Origin: DASXRU01 sp036506395
GTDB taxonomy: Bacteria; Acidobacteriota; Blastocatellia; Pyrinomonadales; Pyrinomonadaceae
Direction of reading: 5' to 3'
DNA length: 30,036 bases
Assembly: GCA_036506395.1 (NCBI GenBank)
Contig: DASXRU010000250.1
Location: 1 to 30,036 of the forward strand
Made by a program: the position numbers and the translations under genes. This document shows, one piece after another, positions 1 to 7,175 of the stretch. The number at the start of each line of letters is the position of its first letter. The stretch's first letter is position 1. The notes under the pieces were generated by a model, which ran no database searches, had not been told where the DNA came from, and worked only from the letters and a program-made list of their open reading frames with translations.

Positions 1-1196
1 TTTTGCCGAACGCAAGCTTCGAGCAGGCGACGGTAGTTGGTTTCGGTGAGTTGGTCAGTGAGCGCGTCCGCAGGAATCCAGTTGACACCTTTGGCAAATA
101 AGATTTTGCCATTCACTTCGATCGCGAACGATTCGCCGCGCGCGTCTTTCTCGCGAACGATCCGCACCGTGCGCAACCCGATGCGATGTGACTGCCGGTG
201 AACTTCACGCCCGCCGCTCGTCAAACGCGCGGTCACTTCATATAAAGGATGCTCGCCCCAACCGTTGGGCCACCAAAGACGCGGCTGTGCAATCGTCAGC
301 TCTCGGCTCAGTTCGTTCGATGTTACGTTCAGACGACTTGAAGTGATTCGGCGGCCATCGAGCATGACTTCCAGTTCGAGTTTCAAGGAAGTTTTGGGAT
401 CGAACCGATCGAGCTTTGTGGTGACGTTCAAGATCGCACCGGCGGGGTTTGAAAGATCCTGGCGAATGGTAAGCTCGGTGATGCGCCCCGTATCGTAGGC
501 CGCGATGCGGATAGGACGCCAAATTCCCGAGCTCAGCAGCCGCGGGCCCCAATTCCATCCGAAGTTCGAAGGCTCTTTCCGCGCGAAGAACACATTGCCT
601 TTACGGCAATCCATCAACTCGGCATCCTTGCACCATATGACCTTGGGCTCGCTCGTTATCTGCTGTTTGTTCCATTCGAGAATCGAGCGGAAGACGACGT
701 GAATCTCGTTCGCGCCGGCGCGTAGCAAAGGCTTGATGTCCCACTCGTACTCGATGAACATGTTTTTGGTTTTTGCGACCGGCGTCTGGTTGACGAAGAC
801 TTCGGCGATCGTATCGAGCCCGCGGGCGTCCAATAGGATGCGATCGTGTTTCAAGAACTGAGAATCCACAGTGAAGGATCGACGGTATTCCCACTCCTTC
901 TTCTCGACCCACTGGGCCTCGAGCTCCTGATCGCGGTAATAGGGATCTTTGAGACGACCAGAGCGCAGCAGGTCGCTCTGGACGACTCCCGGAACGTGGG
1001 CCTTCAACCATTCCGTCTCGTCCGTGGCCTTGAATTGCCAATCCCCGTTCAGATCGATAACAGCGGAAACGGTGGCGCCGTCTCGTATCGAGGCGAAAGC
1101 GGCGGGAGACTCTTCGGAGCTGGCGGTTACGTTAAGAAAGAGAGTCAGACTCAAGCTCAGAAAAAATAGCCCGGCGAAGCGTTGGCGTACTTCCAT
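1..1196 (-). CDS. GH2 beta-mannosidase-like exported glycosidase, partial (C-terminus beyond window)
   Basis: An open frame runs from ATG at 1196 off the left edge, about 398 codons with no stop. The first ~26 residues (MEVRQRFAGLFFLSLSLTLF) have the charged start and hydrophobic core of a signal peptide, so the enzyme should be exported. After it comes the GH2 sugar-binding domain (LNGDWQFKA, then VPGVVQSDLL), the motif NFGWNWGPRL typical of the beta-mannosidase / exo-glucosaminidase branch of GH2, an immunoglobulin-like domain with PRLWWPNGWGEHPLYEV, and the start of the TIM barrel (FAKGVNWIPADAL). The catalytic glutamates lie outside the window. It is the last visible gene of the minus-strand operon, 121 bp after the SIS gene. 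The family seems firm. Substrate (beta-mannoside, beta-glucosaminide or other) cannot be decided. It likely trims oligosaccharides released by the operon's lyase. Confidence 0.9.
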   Translation of the reverse strand, partial: MEVRQRFAGLFFLSLSLTLFLNVTASSEESPAAFASIRDGATVSAVIDLNGDWQFKATDETEWLKAHVPGVVQSDLLRSGRLKDPYYRDQELEAQWVEKKEWEYRRSFTVDSQFLKHDRILLDARGLDTIAEVFVNQTPVAKTKNMFIEYEWDIKPLLRAGANEIHVVFRSILEWNKQQITSEPKVIWCKDAELMDCRKGNVFFARKEPSNFGWNWGPRLLSSGIWRPIRIAAYDTGRITELTIRQDLSNPAGAILNVTTKLDRFDPKTSLKLELEVMLDGRRITSSRLNVTSNELSRELTIAQPRLWWPNGWGEHPLYEVTARLTSGGREVHRQSHRIGLRTVRIVREKDARGESFAIEVNGKILFAKGVNWIPADALTDQLTETNYRRLLEACVRQ

Positions 1197-1317
1197 GGTT
1201 TGCCTTTCTGCTCGAACAACTCCCAGCGAGATCTTCACGTGGGGCGCTGGCTCGAACTATCACTCAACCTGAATTGGGCAATAAACTAGAAACGTTTCTC
1301 AGACACAGTTCATTTAG

Positions 1318-2505
1318 TTAGCGATAAATCTTAATATCGCTGACCACTCTCGCAATCGCCCCATTCGGACTCGGCAGATCGGGCTGAAGTCCAAATTGAA
1401 GTGACGAAAAGAGACCTAAGAGCTGTCCAAAGATCACATCAATGGGAGGGCGATACTGATCTGAAATCATGCTCGGACCTGGGGAAATGACTTGCTCTGC
1501 CAGGCTCTCCAGTCCTTCACCATTACTCACAGAGAGCACTACCCGTTTCCTACCTAACCGCTTATTCCGAATCTCTTCCAGCAGGTCTAATTCATACGGT
1601 CGGCGGCCAGGGTCTTCAGACAGGAAGCAAACTACTAGTGTCCGGTCGTCCAGGGCCGAAAGGGGGCCATGCCTGATACCCAGAAAGGAGTCCGCGATCG
1701 CATGTACCTTGCCCGCGGTCATTTCCAAGACCTTCAAAGCCGACTCCTGGGCTACCGCATTCAAAGCCCCTGTGCCCAGAAAGCAGACTTTGGAGTACCG
1801 CTCCGCTGCAAGCTGAGCAGATACGTCAGCTGTTGTCTCAAGCAGGCCCCAGCCGAGCGCAACAATATCTCTTAGAATTTCCTGATACTTGGACAAATCT
1901 CGAAAGTGAGCCAGACATTGGCCCGCGATCACCATGTTTGTAAATGAACTGGTCATCGCTACACCCTGGTCATTTGTGGCCTCATCGAGTAGTACACAGA
2001 AAACTCCGGAATACTCGCCGAACCGATGGACCATGCTCCCATCTTTATTGCAAGTGACGATCAGATGCCGAACTTCAGGGCAGAGGCGGAGAGCTGTCTC
2101 TATGATCGCGACTCCTTCAGGACTATCACCCGATCTGGAAAAGGAAACCCAGAGGTAGGATTTTCGCGGGAGGACGAGATCATCAAAGTTAGTCAGTAAG
2201 TCCGTACTGGGAATAGCTTCGACGTCACACCGCCACTCTTTTCGTAGTAGGTGAACGAGCGCCCTGCCAACGTAGTGAGACGTGCCGGCTCCTATCAGAA
2301 CAACCGTCGGTCGTTGTTCACTATCTTGACCGATACCGGCGCCCTCCAAAAACTCGCTAAGCTGTGGCTGAAGGCTCAAGAATTCCTGAGCGCTCCTTTC
2401 CCAGGTTGGTGGTTGCTGGAAAATCTCGCGCGGAGTGAAAAGCAGACCTGCGGTGCGCTTCTCCTCTTTCGACAACGACAGAAGTTGGGTTAGAGCGTTC
2501 ACCAA
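1318..2505 (-). CDS. agaS: AgaS-like SIS-domain sugar isomerase/deaminase (galactosamine-6-phosphate type)
   Basis: A 395-residue cytoplasmic protein with two SIS (sugar isomerase) domains. The first holds GAGTSHYVG (72-80), SRSGDSPE (123-130) and the AgaS-typical AMTSSFT (183-189). The second holds QESALKVLEMTAGKV (253-267) and RHGP (278-281). Length and motif order match AgaS, known in Proteobacteria to deaminate and isomerise D-galactosamine-6-phosphate to tagatose-6-phosphate with release of ammonia. GlmS-type glutamine amidotransferase residues are absent, so it is a stand-alone SIS enzyme. The neighbouring tagatose-6-phosphate kinase and tagatose-bisphosphate aldolase provide exactly the next two steps, which strengthens the call over a glucosamine-6-phosphate deaminase. 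The start is a TTG at 2505 (a GTG follows at 2502), with AGAGGAA upstream at SD distance. The gap to the preceding gene is 52 bp. Confidence 0.85.
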   Translation of the reverse strand: MVNALTQLLSLSKEEKRTAGLLFTPREIFQQPPTWERSAQEFLSLQPQLSEFLEGAGIGQDSEQRPTVVLIGAGTSHYVGRALVHLLRKEWRCDVEAIPSTDLLTNFDDLVLPRKSYLWVSFSRSGDSPEGVAIIETALRLCPEVRHLIVTCNKDGSMVHRFGEYSGVFCVLLDEATNDQGVAMTSSFTNMVIAGQCLAHFRDLSKYQEILRDIVALGWGLLETTADVSAQLAAERYSKVCFLGTGALNAVAQESALKVLEMTAGKVHAIADSFLGIRHGPLSALDDRTLVVCFLSEDPGRRPYELDLLEEIRNKRLGRKRVVLSVSNGEGLESLAEQVISPGPSMISDQYRPPIDVIFGQLLGLFSSLQFGLQPDLPSPNGAIARVVSDIKIYR

Positions 2506-2557
2506 GGGCTTTGTTCCTCTACTCTCTGAGGGCAGAGCTTCCCAGCAGCGTTATTCC

Positions 2558-4183
2558 TTAAAGCGGTTGGAGCAACCAACGGCCTGGAGCGTTTATGGAT
2601 ACTCCGTCTTTTAGTTCTGAGCCGAGTAGAACGCGAACGGATCCCCTCGCGTCCTGCATTCTATAAAGGGTGTTCTCGTCGACTGTGAACCATTCCGGCC
2701 ACTCGTTAAGACGGACGTAGTCTCGATCAAAGTTGAGCACACGGCTATGGCGAGCGAAATCGAAATGGAGTTTGCCGTGCCACGGGCGTTGAGTCTGAAG
2801 CGAGATGTAAAGCTGATTGCCTTTCCTCTGCGCTCCCAACCGCACGCCTTCGCGCCAGTCCTCGAGATAACAGCCTTGCGTTTTCAGCATCGCATAAAGC
2901 AGCAGCGTGCGCGCCCAGTTGCCATCCGGATAGGCGCTTTCGACTGAGCCGTCACCGTTCGGCTTTTGAAAAGCCATAAGCGTGCGAATCTCCGTCTCGA
3001 CGAAATCCAAAGCTTCTGGCACAGGTTCGCGAGCCACCAGATAGAGCGCGCTTTCGATGGTGTCGGCGTAGCCGTCCTGGCGGCCGTGCTCCCAGTCGTA
3101 GTTGCGATACTTAGGCAGATTCTTCAAAGCACGCAGGACGGCCTCGCGATACTTGCTTTCGTTTGTCACCATATAGAACGTGTACATCGCGCCGTACACA
3201 TAGCCCCAATTATCTACCAGGCCGCGATCAAGCGGCTCCAAATCCGAGCAGCGGATTTCGTTGTAAAGCATGCCGTCCGCATTAGCCGATTGCAGGATAC
3301 GGTCAAGCATAACCGTAATCGCCGCGCGGTAAGGAGCGGCGCGCTCCGTTCGGCGATAATCTTCAATTGCGTAGAGGAGCACCAGGCCGACGACGATTTC
3401 GTTGCCGTGGTCGCGCAGGCGCAAGCGGTCGGGTCCTCGATGCTCTTTGAAGTCCCAGGTGTATCCGGGCAGACCATGATTGCGCGGCATGACTTCACGC
3501 ACGTACGCATCGCCAATGCGTTCGGCCCACTCCAGAAAGCGGCGATCGCCGGTCATGGTTGCCAATCGCGCCAGCGTTTGCAGCAGATCACCATTGACCT
3601 CGGCACCATTGTCGGGCAGGTTTCCGAAGTCTGTAGGGACCGGCGCGTGCTGCATCACAGCAGCCGTCATGTCCACCATGCGATAGAACCAGGGCGTGCG
3701 CCCTAACAGTTCAGTGATTGCCAGCAGCCCGTCCTTAGCATACTCAGCAGCGCCGAAGATGCTCATCGGGCCTAACTTCCTTTGTTTCAACTCCAGATCT
3801 CCGGGAATGCCATCCAGAACATTTGTATACCTGATCTCATTGCGCAGCATCTCGCGCAGACGCCGCTCATAAAGGGCTCGGTCGGTGAAGAAAGCCGTAG
3901 CGACCAGATACGGATAGTTGTCTGCGCCGGAGTTATGGGGCGTGTATTTGTCGTAGTAGACGTTCTCGCGCTTGAAGGCCGGCAAGTAATCTGGCAGCAA
4001 AAGGGTTCGCGGGTCAGCATGGGCTAACCACGCGTGCAGATTCCTGCGCGTGCGATTCAATGCTTCTTCAGCGCGCACGCCGTTCTCGGCTGCAATCCGA
4101 AAATCCCTTTCTGTTGATTGCGCTGTAACCACCTGGTTCGGCCACAATATGCTTGCCATCAAGGTGACCGCGAGCAACTTCAG
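2558..4183 (-). other. C-terminal portion of the fusion: putative secreted (alpha/alpha)-barrel enzyme, family not identified
   Basis: Residues ~335-875 of the fused ORF. After a signal-like segment ending near VVTAQS comes a helix-rich region (about 380-770) with paired-helix repeats, conserved-looking polar spots NSGADNYPYLV (418-428), NGAEVNGDLLQTLARLA (526-542), RDHGNEIVVGLVLLYA (591-606) and DNWGYVYGAMYTFYM (658-672), then a beta-rich tail (785-875). This is the look of six-hairpin toroid glycosidases and lyases, but I do not recognise a family signature and name no reaction. In a lyase-containing locus with no visible unsaturated glucuronyl hydrolase, a related role is conceivable but purely inferential. 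If expressed separately it would need a non-ATG start near 4180. Confidence 0.5.
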
Positions 4184-5185
4184 GATTGCCTGCCAACCTA
4201 TCGCCGCAGCGAGACAGTCGTTGAGCGCGCGTATATTCTGAACACCCTTCGTCTTCAACCACTCCCGAAGACCGTGTTTCCCGCGTGCTGCGTAGTGCGA
4301 GACGCCGCCCTGCCATGAGGCACGCCCACAGAGAACGCCGGAAAAGCCGACTCCTGCTGCGGCAGCCAGACGTAGGCTTTCTTGAAACTCCTCAGCGCTG
4401 ACACCGGCGCTGAGATAGAGGAAAGGTTTACGGGATGCTTCGGCGGCGCTGAGAAGATCGTCCTTAGCCTCTTCCCGATCGTATGCAGCGATTCCCCGAT
4501 AAGCCCTCGTTCCGGCGACGAACTGCATGTTCACCGGAACTTCGACCTTTAGAACATCAACGAAGTATTCGGGCCTGGAGAATTCCTCCATGATTCCCTT
4601 TACGATGTGCGGCTTCTGACGTGCATATTCCAGACCCTTCTCGTCAACTCCGTGTGGATCGTAGCCGAGAGGTTCGAGGAAAAATGGCGCCTCATGCGCC
4701 TGGCATTCGGCCCCGACGCGCGCGACAAAGGCGCGCTTCGTTTCATTCACCTTAGCGTCGGCAAAAGGGTTGTAATAGATGAGCAGCTTGATGGCACTAG
4801 CTCCGCATTCCAATAGTCTCTTCACATTCCAATCCGGCAGAAGACGAGGGATGCGACCATCGCGAGTTAGGTCATAACCAGTTTGCTCGTATGCGAGGAG
4901 CAGCCCGGTAGCCTGGTGTCGTTTGGTTGCTGCCTCGATCCCATATTCCGGATCGAGCAGAATTCCCGTTGTATAAGGACTGAGCACTTCGCTGACGGCC
5001 GTCTTGAATTCAGCAAGCATAAAGTCTGTCGCCTGCAAAGGTGATACGCCTTTCGCCTTAGCGATTGAATTGCGCAACGAAACACGTTGATCCACAGCCA
5101 GGGCGCGAATGATCCCGCGCTCATCCGCCAGGGCCTGAAGCCGCTTGACCTTACCGGCCGAGAGGGGTTGCAGCAGTTCCTTCAT
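2558..5185 (-). CDS. Tagatose-1,6-bisphosphate aldolase (LacD family) fused in frame to a secreted-type helical-barrel enzyme
   Basis: An 875-residue ORF made of two unrelated parts. Residues 1-329 are a full LacD-type class I aldolase, which cleaves tagatose-1,6-bisphosphate to dihydroxyacetone phosphate and glyceraldehyde-3-phosphate. ALAVDQRVSLRN (28-39), AIKLLIYYNPFAD with K133, and LKVEVPVN with K213 (Schiff-base lysine by family comparison) are all present. The stretch NIRALNDCLAAAIGW (317-331) corresponds to the normal LacD C-terminus. Residues 332-356 then form a hydrophobic signal-peptide-like segment, and 357-875 form a separate enzyme-like region described under its own entry. No stop codon and no ATG with a ribosome binding site separates them. 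The start at 5185 lies 35 bp inside the upstream kinase gene, suggesting translational coupling. The aldolase call is strong. Whether the product is one fused protein or two is open. Confidence 0.85.
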   Translation of the reverse strand: MKELLQPLSAGKVKRLQALADERGIIRALAVDQRVSLRNSIAKAKGVSPLQATDFMLAEFKTAVSEVLSPYTTGILLDPEYGIEAATKRHQATGLLLAYEQTGYDLTRDGRIPRLLPDWNVKRLLECGASAIKLLIYYNPFADAKVNETKRAFVARVGAECQAHEAPFFLEPLGYDPHGVDEKGLEYARQKPHIVKGIMEEFSRPEYFVDVLKVEVPVNMQFVAGTRAYRGIAAYDREEAKDDLLSAAEASRKPFLYLSAGVSAEEFQESLRLAAAAGVGFSGVLCGRASWQGGVSHYAARGKHGLREWLKTKGVQNIRALNDCLAAAIGWQAILKLLAVTLMASILWPNQVVTAQSTERDFRIAAENGVRAEEALNRTRRNLHAWLAHADPRTLLLPDYLPAFKRENVYYDKYTPHNSGADNYPYLVATAFFTDRALYERRLREMLRNEIRYTNVLDGIPGDLELKQRKLGPMSIFGAAEYAKDGLLAITELLGRTPWFYRMVDMTAAVMQHAPVPTDFGNLPDNGAEVNGDLLQTLARLATMTGDRRFLEWAERIGDAYVREVMPRNHGLPGYTWDFKEHRGPDRLRLRDHGNEIVVGLVLLYAIEDYRRTERAAPYRAAITVMLDRILQSANADGMLYNEIRCSDLEPLDRGLVDNWGYVYGAMYTFYMVTNESKYREAVLRALKNLPKYRNYDWEHGRQDGYADTIESALYLVAREPVPEALDFVETEIRTLMAFQKPNGDGSVESAYPDGNWARTLLLYAMLKTQGCYLEDWREGVRLGAQRKGNQLYISLQTQRPWHGKLHFDFARHSRVLNFDRDYVRLNEWPEWFTVDENTLYRMQDARGSVRVLLGSELKDGVSINAPGRWLLQPL
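4118..4198 (-). other. Signal-peptide-like segment at the fusion junction
   Basis: Residues 330-356 of the fused ORF contain a lysine (K336) followed by LLAVTLMASIL and then a polar stretch ending VVTAQ, the pattern of an n-region, h-region and signal peptidase site. A cytoplasmic aldolase has no use for it. It is most simply the original N-terminus of the second protein. In-frame candidate starts are CTG or TTG codons around residues 335-337 and an ATG at residue 343, none with a convincing ribosome binding site. A TAG triplet lies one base out of frame at the junction, so a small indel could have removed the aldolase stop. Confidence 0.6.
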
Positions 5186-6104
5186 GAATCAAGACCCGAC
5201 TCTCAAGCTCCCTCATCAAAGAGAGTTTCATTTCTCCTGTGGTGTCTGACGCAGCATTCGCTGCTCCACAAGCGACGCCGATCCTGATCGTTTGCTCGAG
5301 TGGTAAGCGGCGCTCTAACCCGAAGGCGAAGCCGCCGACCAGACAGTCACCCGAGCCGGTCGGATTGCGAACTGAAATAAGGGGCGGCACTGCAAACAGG
5401 GTACTCTTTGAACTACTAACGACGATTCCTTCAGCGCCCAGCGAGATGACTGCCAAAGCTGTCTTTTCGTCGGCCAGTTGGCGACTGGCGCGATAAGCTG
5501 CTTCCATACCTTCAATTTCAAAGCCGACTAACTCCCCAGCCTCTTCCCGATTCGGTTTAATCATTGAAGGAGCCGCGTTGACTCCTTCTTTGAGAGCTTC
5601 GCCGCTGGTGTCGAGAATGGTCTGGCAGCCGAGTTCGTTGCAGGCAGAGACCAGTTCAGCATAAGCCGACGAGGGGATTCCCGATGGCAAGCTGCCATTG
5701 AAGACTACGACCTCGCTGGACGAGGCCAGCTCCTTTATCCTGCCTTTCAAGAGTTCCAGACTGTTTGGCGCGATAGAGCAACCGGGTTCCAACAGCTCCG
5801 TTTCAATCTGACCATCTTCCTCTAAAAGCGAGATGCACGTTCTCAGTTTCCCCTCGACCTTGATGAAGTCGGCTTTGATGCCTTCCTTAGCTAACCCATC
5901 CAAGAAGTATTCAGCGCCGCGGGAAGGGAGAAGCCCTGTCATTACAACTTCGCTGCCCAAAGCTCGTGCGGTGCTGGCAACATGGATTCCTTTTCCGCCC
6001 GGCCAGCTCTTACTACACCGGATACGATTCACCGCGCCCTTGTTTAATTGACCGACGCTCATCCGCACGTCCAATGCGGGGTTCATAGAAACCACAAGGA
6101 TCAT
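5151..6104 (-). CDS. PfkB-family tagatose-6-phosphate kinase / 1-phosphofructokinase-like
   Basis: A 317-residue ribokinase-fold enzyme of the LacC/FruK branch, expected to phosphorylate tagatose-6-phosphate to tagatose-1,6-bisphosphate with ATP in the cytoplasm. The N-terminus MILVVSMNPALD is typical of LacC/FruK. GGKGIHVA (36-43) is the first PfkB signature, KPNREE (183-188) is a family hallmark, and NPTGSGDC (247-254) holds the anion hole and catalytic base D253. FruK and LacC cannot be told apart by motif alone, but AgaS and the LacD-type aldolase in the same operon favour tagatose-6-phosphate. The start overlaps the stop of the upstream kinase by 4 bp (ATGA), and its own end overlaps the aldolase start by 35 bp, so the three are probably translated as a coupled set. 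Confidence 0.85.
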   Translation of the reverse strand: MILVVSMNPALDVRMSVGQLNKGAVNRIRCSKSWPGGKGIHVASTARALGSEVVMTGLLPSRGAEYFLDGLAKEGIKADFIKVEGKLRTCISLLEEDGQIETELLEPGCSIAPNSLELLKGRIKELASSSEVVVFNGSLPSGIPSSAYAELVSACNELGCQTILDTSGEALKEGVNAAPSMIKPNREEAGELVGFEIEGMEAAYRASRQLADEKTALAVISLGAEGIVVSSSKSTLFAVPPLISVRNPTGSGDCLVGGFAFGLERRLPLEQTIRIGVACGAANAASDTTGEMKLSLMRELESRVLIHEGTAATPLGR

Positions 6105-7099
6105 TTTTGTACGGCCCTTGACTCAAGCAACTTCTTGATTGCAGCATGATCCGGCTGGCCTGCCGTCCCTCCTGGTCGCAACGTCGAAAGAGCGCCGCAA
6201 GCGTTGCCCAGTTCCAGACATTCCCGAACGGTCAGGCCCTCGACGTAGCCCGAGATGAAGCCCGCGGCGAAACAGTCTCCGGCGCCCGTCGTGTCTACGG
6301 CCTCTACTTCGAATCCGGGCACGGAACTTACCTCTTCATTTTGAATGGCTACGGCGCCACGGGGCCCAAGTTTGACCACCACGCAGGGAGCAGTTTGTCC
6401 CAGACGCTGCAGCGCCTGGTCTACATTACTTTGTCGTGTCAATTGCATGGCTTCCGTTTCATTGAGAAAGAGGACATCTGTGTGCGGGAACACTCCCCGA
6501 ATTCCTTTGCCCCAGGTCCGCGCTGGGTCAGCGTTAGGATCAAAAGAGGTGGTCAGCCCACTCTGTTTCGCCTCAATAAAAATTCGCGCAAAAGATTTCC
6601 GCAAGCCTTCCTGAAGGTAGTACGAAGTCATGTGCAGGTGTTGATGGTTCTCCAAAAATGAACGAGGAAGTTCTTCATATCGTAATTGCGCGATAGCTCC
6701 TGGGTATGTAACCAACGCGCGATCTCCGGCGGTGCTGACGGCAATGGTGACTCCAGTCTTGACACCTGAATCGCATATGACATTGTCAGTGCACACGCCT
6801 TTGGCACGCAGAGCTTGCACGCAGAACTGCCCGAAATAGTCCGCGCCGACTTTGCTGATGAAAGTGACAGGAAAACCAAGCTGCGAGAGGCCGCCCGCAA
6901 AGATGGCCGATGCGCTTCCCAGAGTTATTTCAAAATCTTTCGCTAGAACTTCGCTTCCCAGTGCCGGCAGATTCGCTAGCCCAACAGCAATCAAGTCCAC
7001 GTTAAGCTCGCCCACAACTGCAATCTTAGGGCGCCTCTTTCCGTCGGATTTGCTCTTTTGTATTAAGTTCTCCATAGCAAAAGCGGAAGAGGTGCGCAC
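6101..7099 (-). CDS. PfkB-family carbohydrate kinase, specificity unknown
   Basis: A 332-residue sugar kinase of the ribokinase family and distinct from its LacC-like neighbour. AVVGELNVDLI (27-37), TLGSASAIFAGGLSQLG (59-75), LNETEA (212-217) and DTTGAGDCFAAGF (269-281, catalytic base D275) are seen. The start is a GTG at 7099 with AGGAA just upstream. A second in-frame ATG at 7075 has no ribosome binding site. It has no PTS partner here, so it could supply the phosphorylated amino sugar that AgaS needs by acting on galactosamine or N-acetylgalactosamine, but ribose, fructose or keto-deoxy sugars are equally possible from the family. It ends with a 4-bp overlap with the next gene. Confidence 0.8.
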   Translation of the reverse strand: MRTSSAFAMENLIQKSKSDGKRRPKIAVVGELNVDLIAVGLANLPALGSEVLAKDFEITLGSASAIFAGGLSQLGFPVTFISKVGADYFGQFCVQALRAKGVCTDNVICDSGVKTGVTIAVSTAGDRALVTYPGAIAQLRYEELPRSFLENHQHLHMTSYYLQEGLRKSFARIFIEAKQSGLTTSFDPNADPARTWGKGIRGVFPHTDVLFLNETEAMQLTRQSNVDQALQRLGQTAPCVVVKLGPRGAVAIQNEEVSSVPGFEVEAVDTTGAGDCFAAGFISGYVEGLTVRECLELGNACGALSTLRPGGTAGQPDHAAIKKLLESRAVQK

Positions 7100-7175
7100 A
7101 TTCCTGCTTCATTAACGCCCTAGCGGTGAACAAGTTTTCTCACCTGCTCGTCCCACGTGATAATCGCTCCAGTAT

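Noticed and set aside
601..1041. Minus-strand open frame of 146 codons
   Set aside because: It is arginine- and serine-rich noise in another frame of the GH2 gene that runs off the left edge. The true frame has full GH2 motifs.
2966..3706. Plus-strand open frame of 246 codons
   Set aside because: Antisense to the C-terminal half of the aldolase fusion. It has no ribosome binding site and a composition typical of antisense frames in GC-rich genes.
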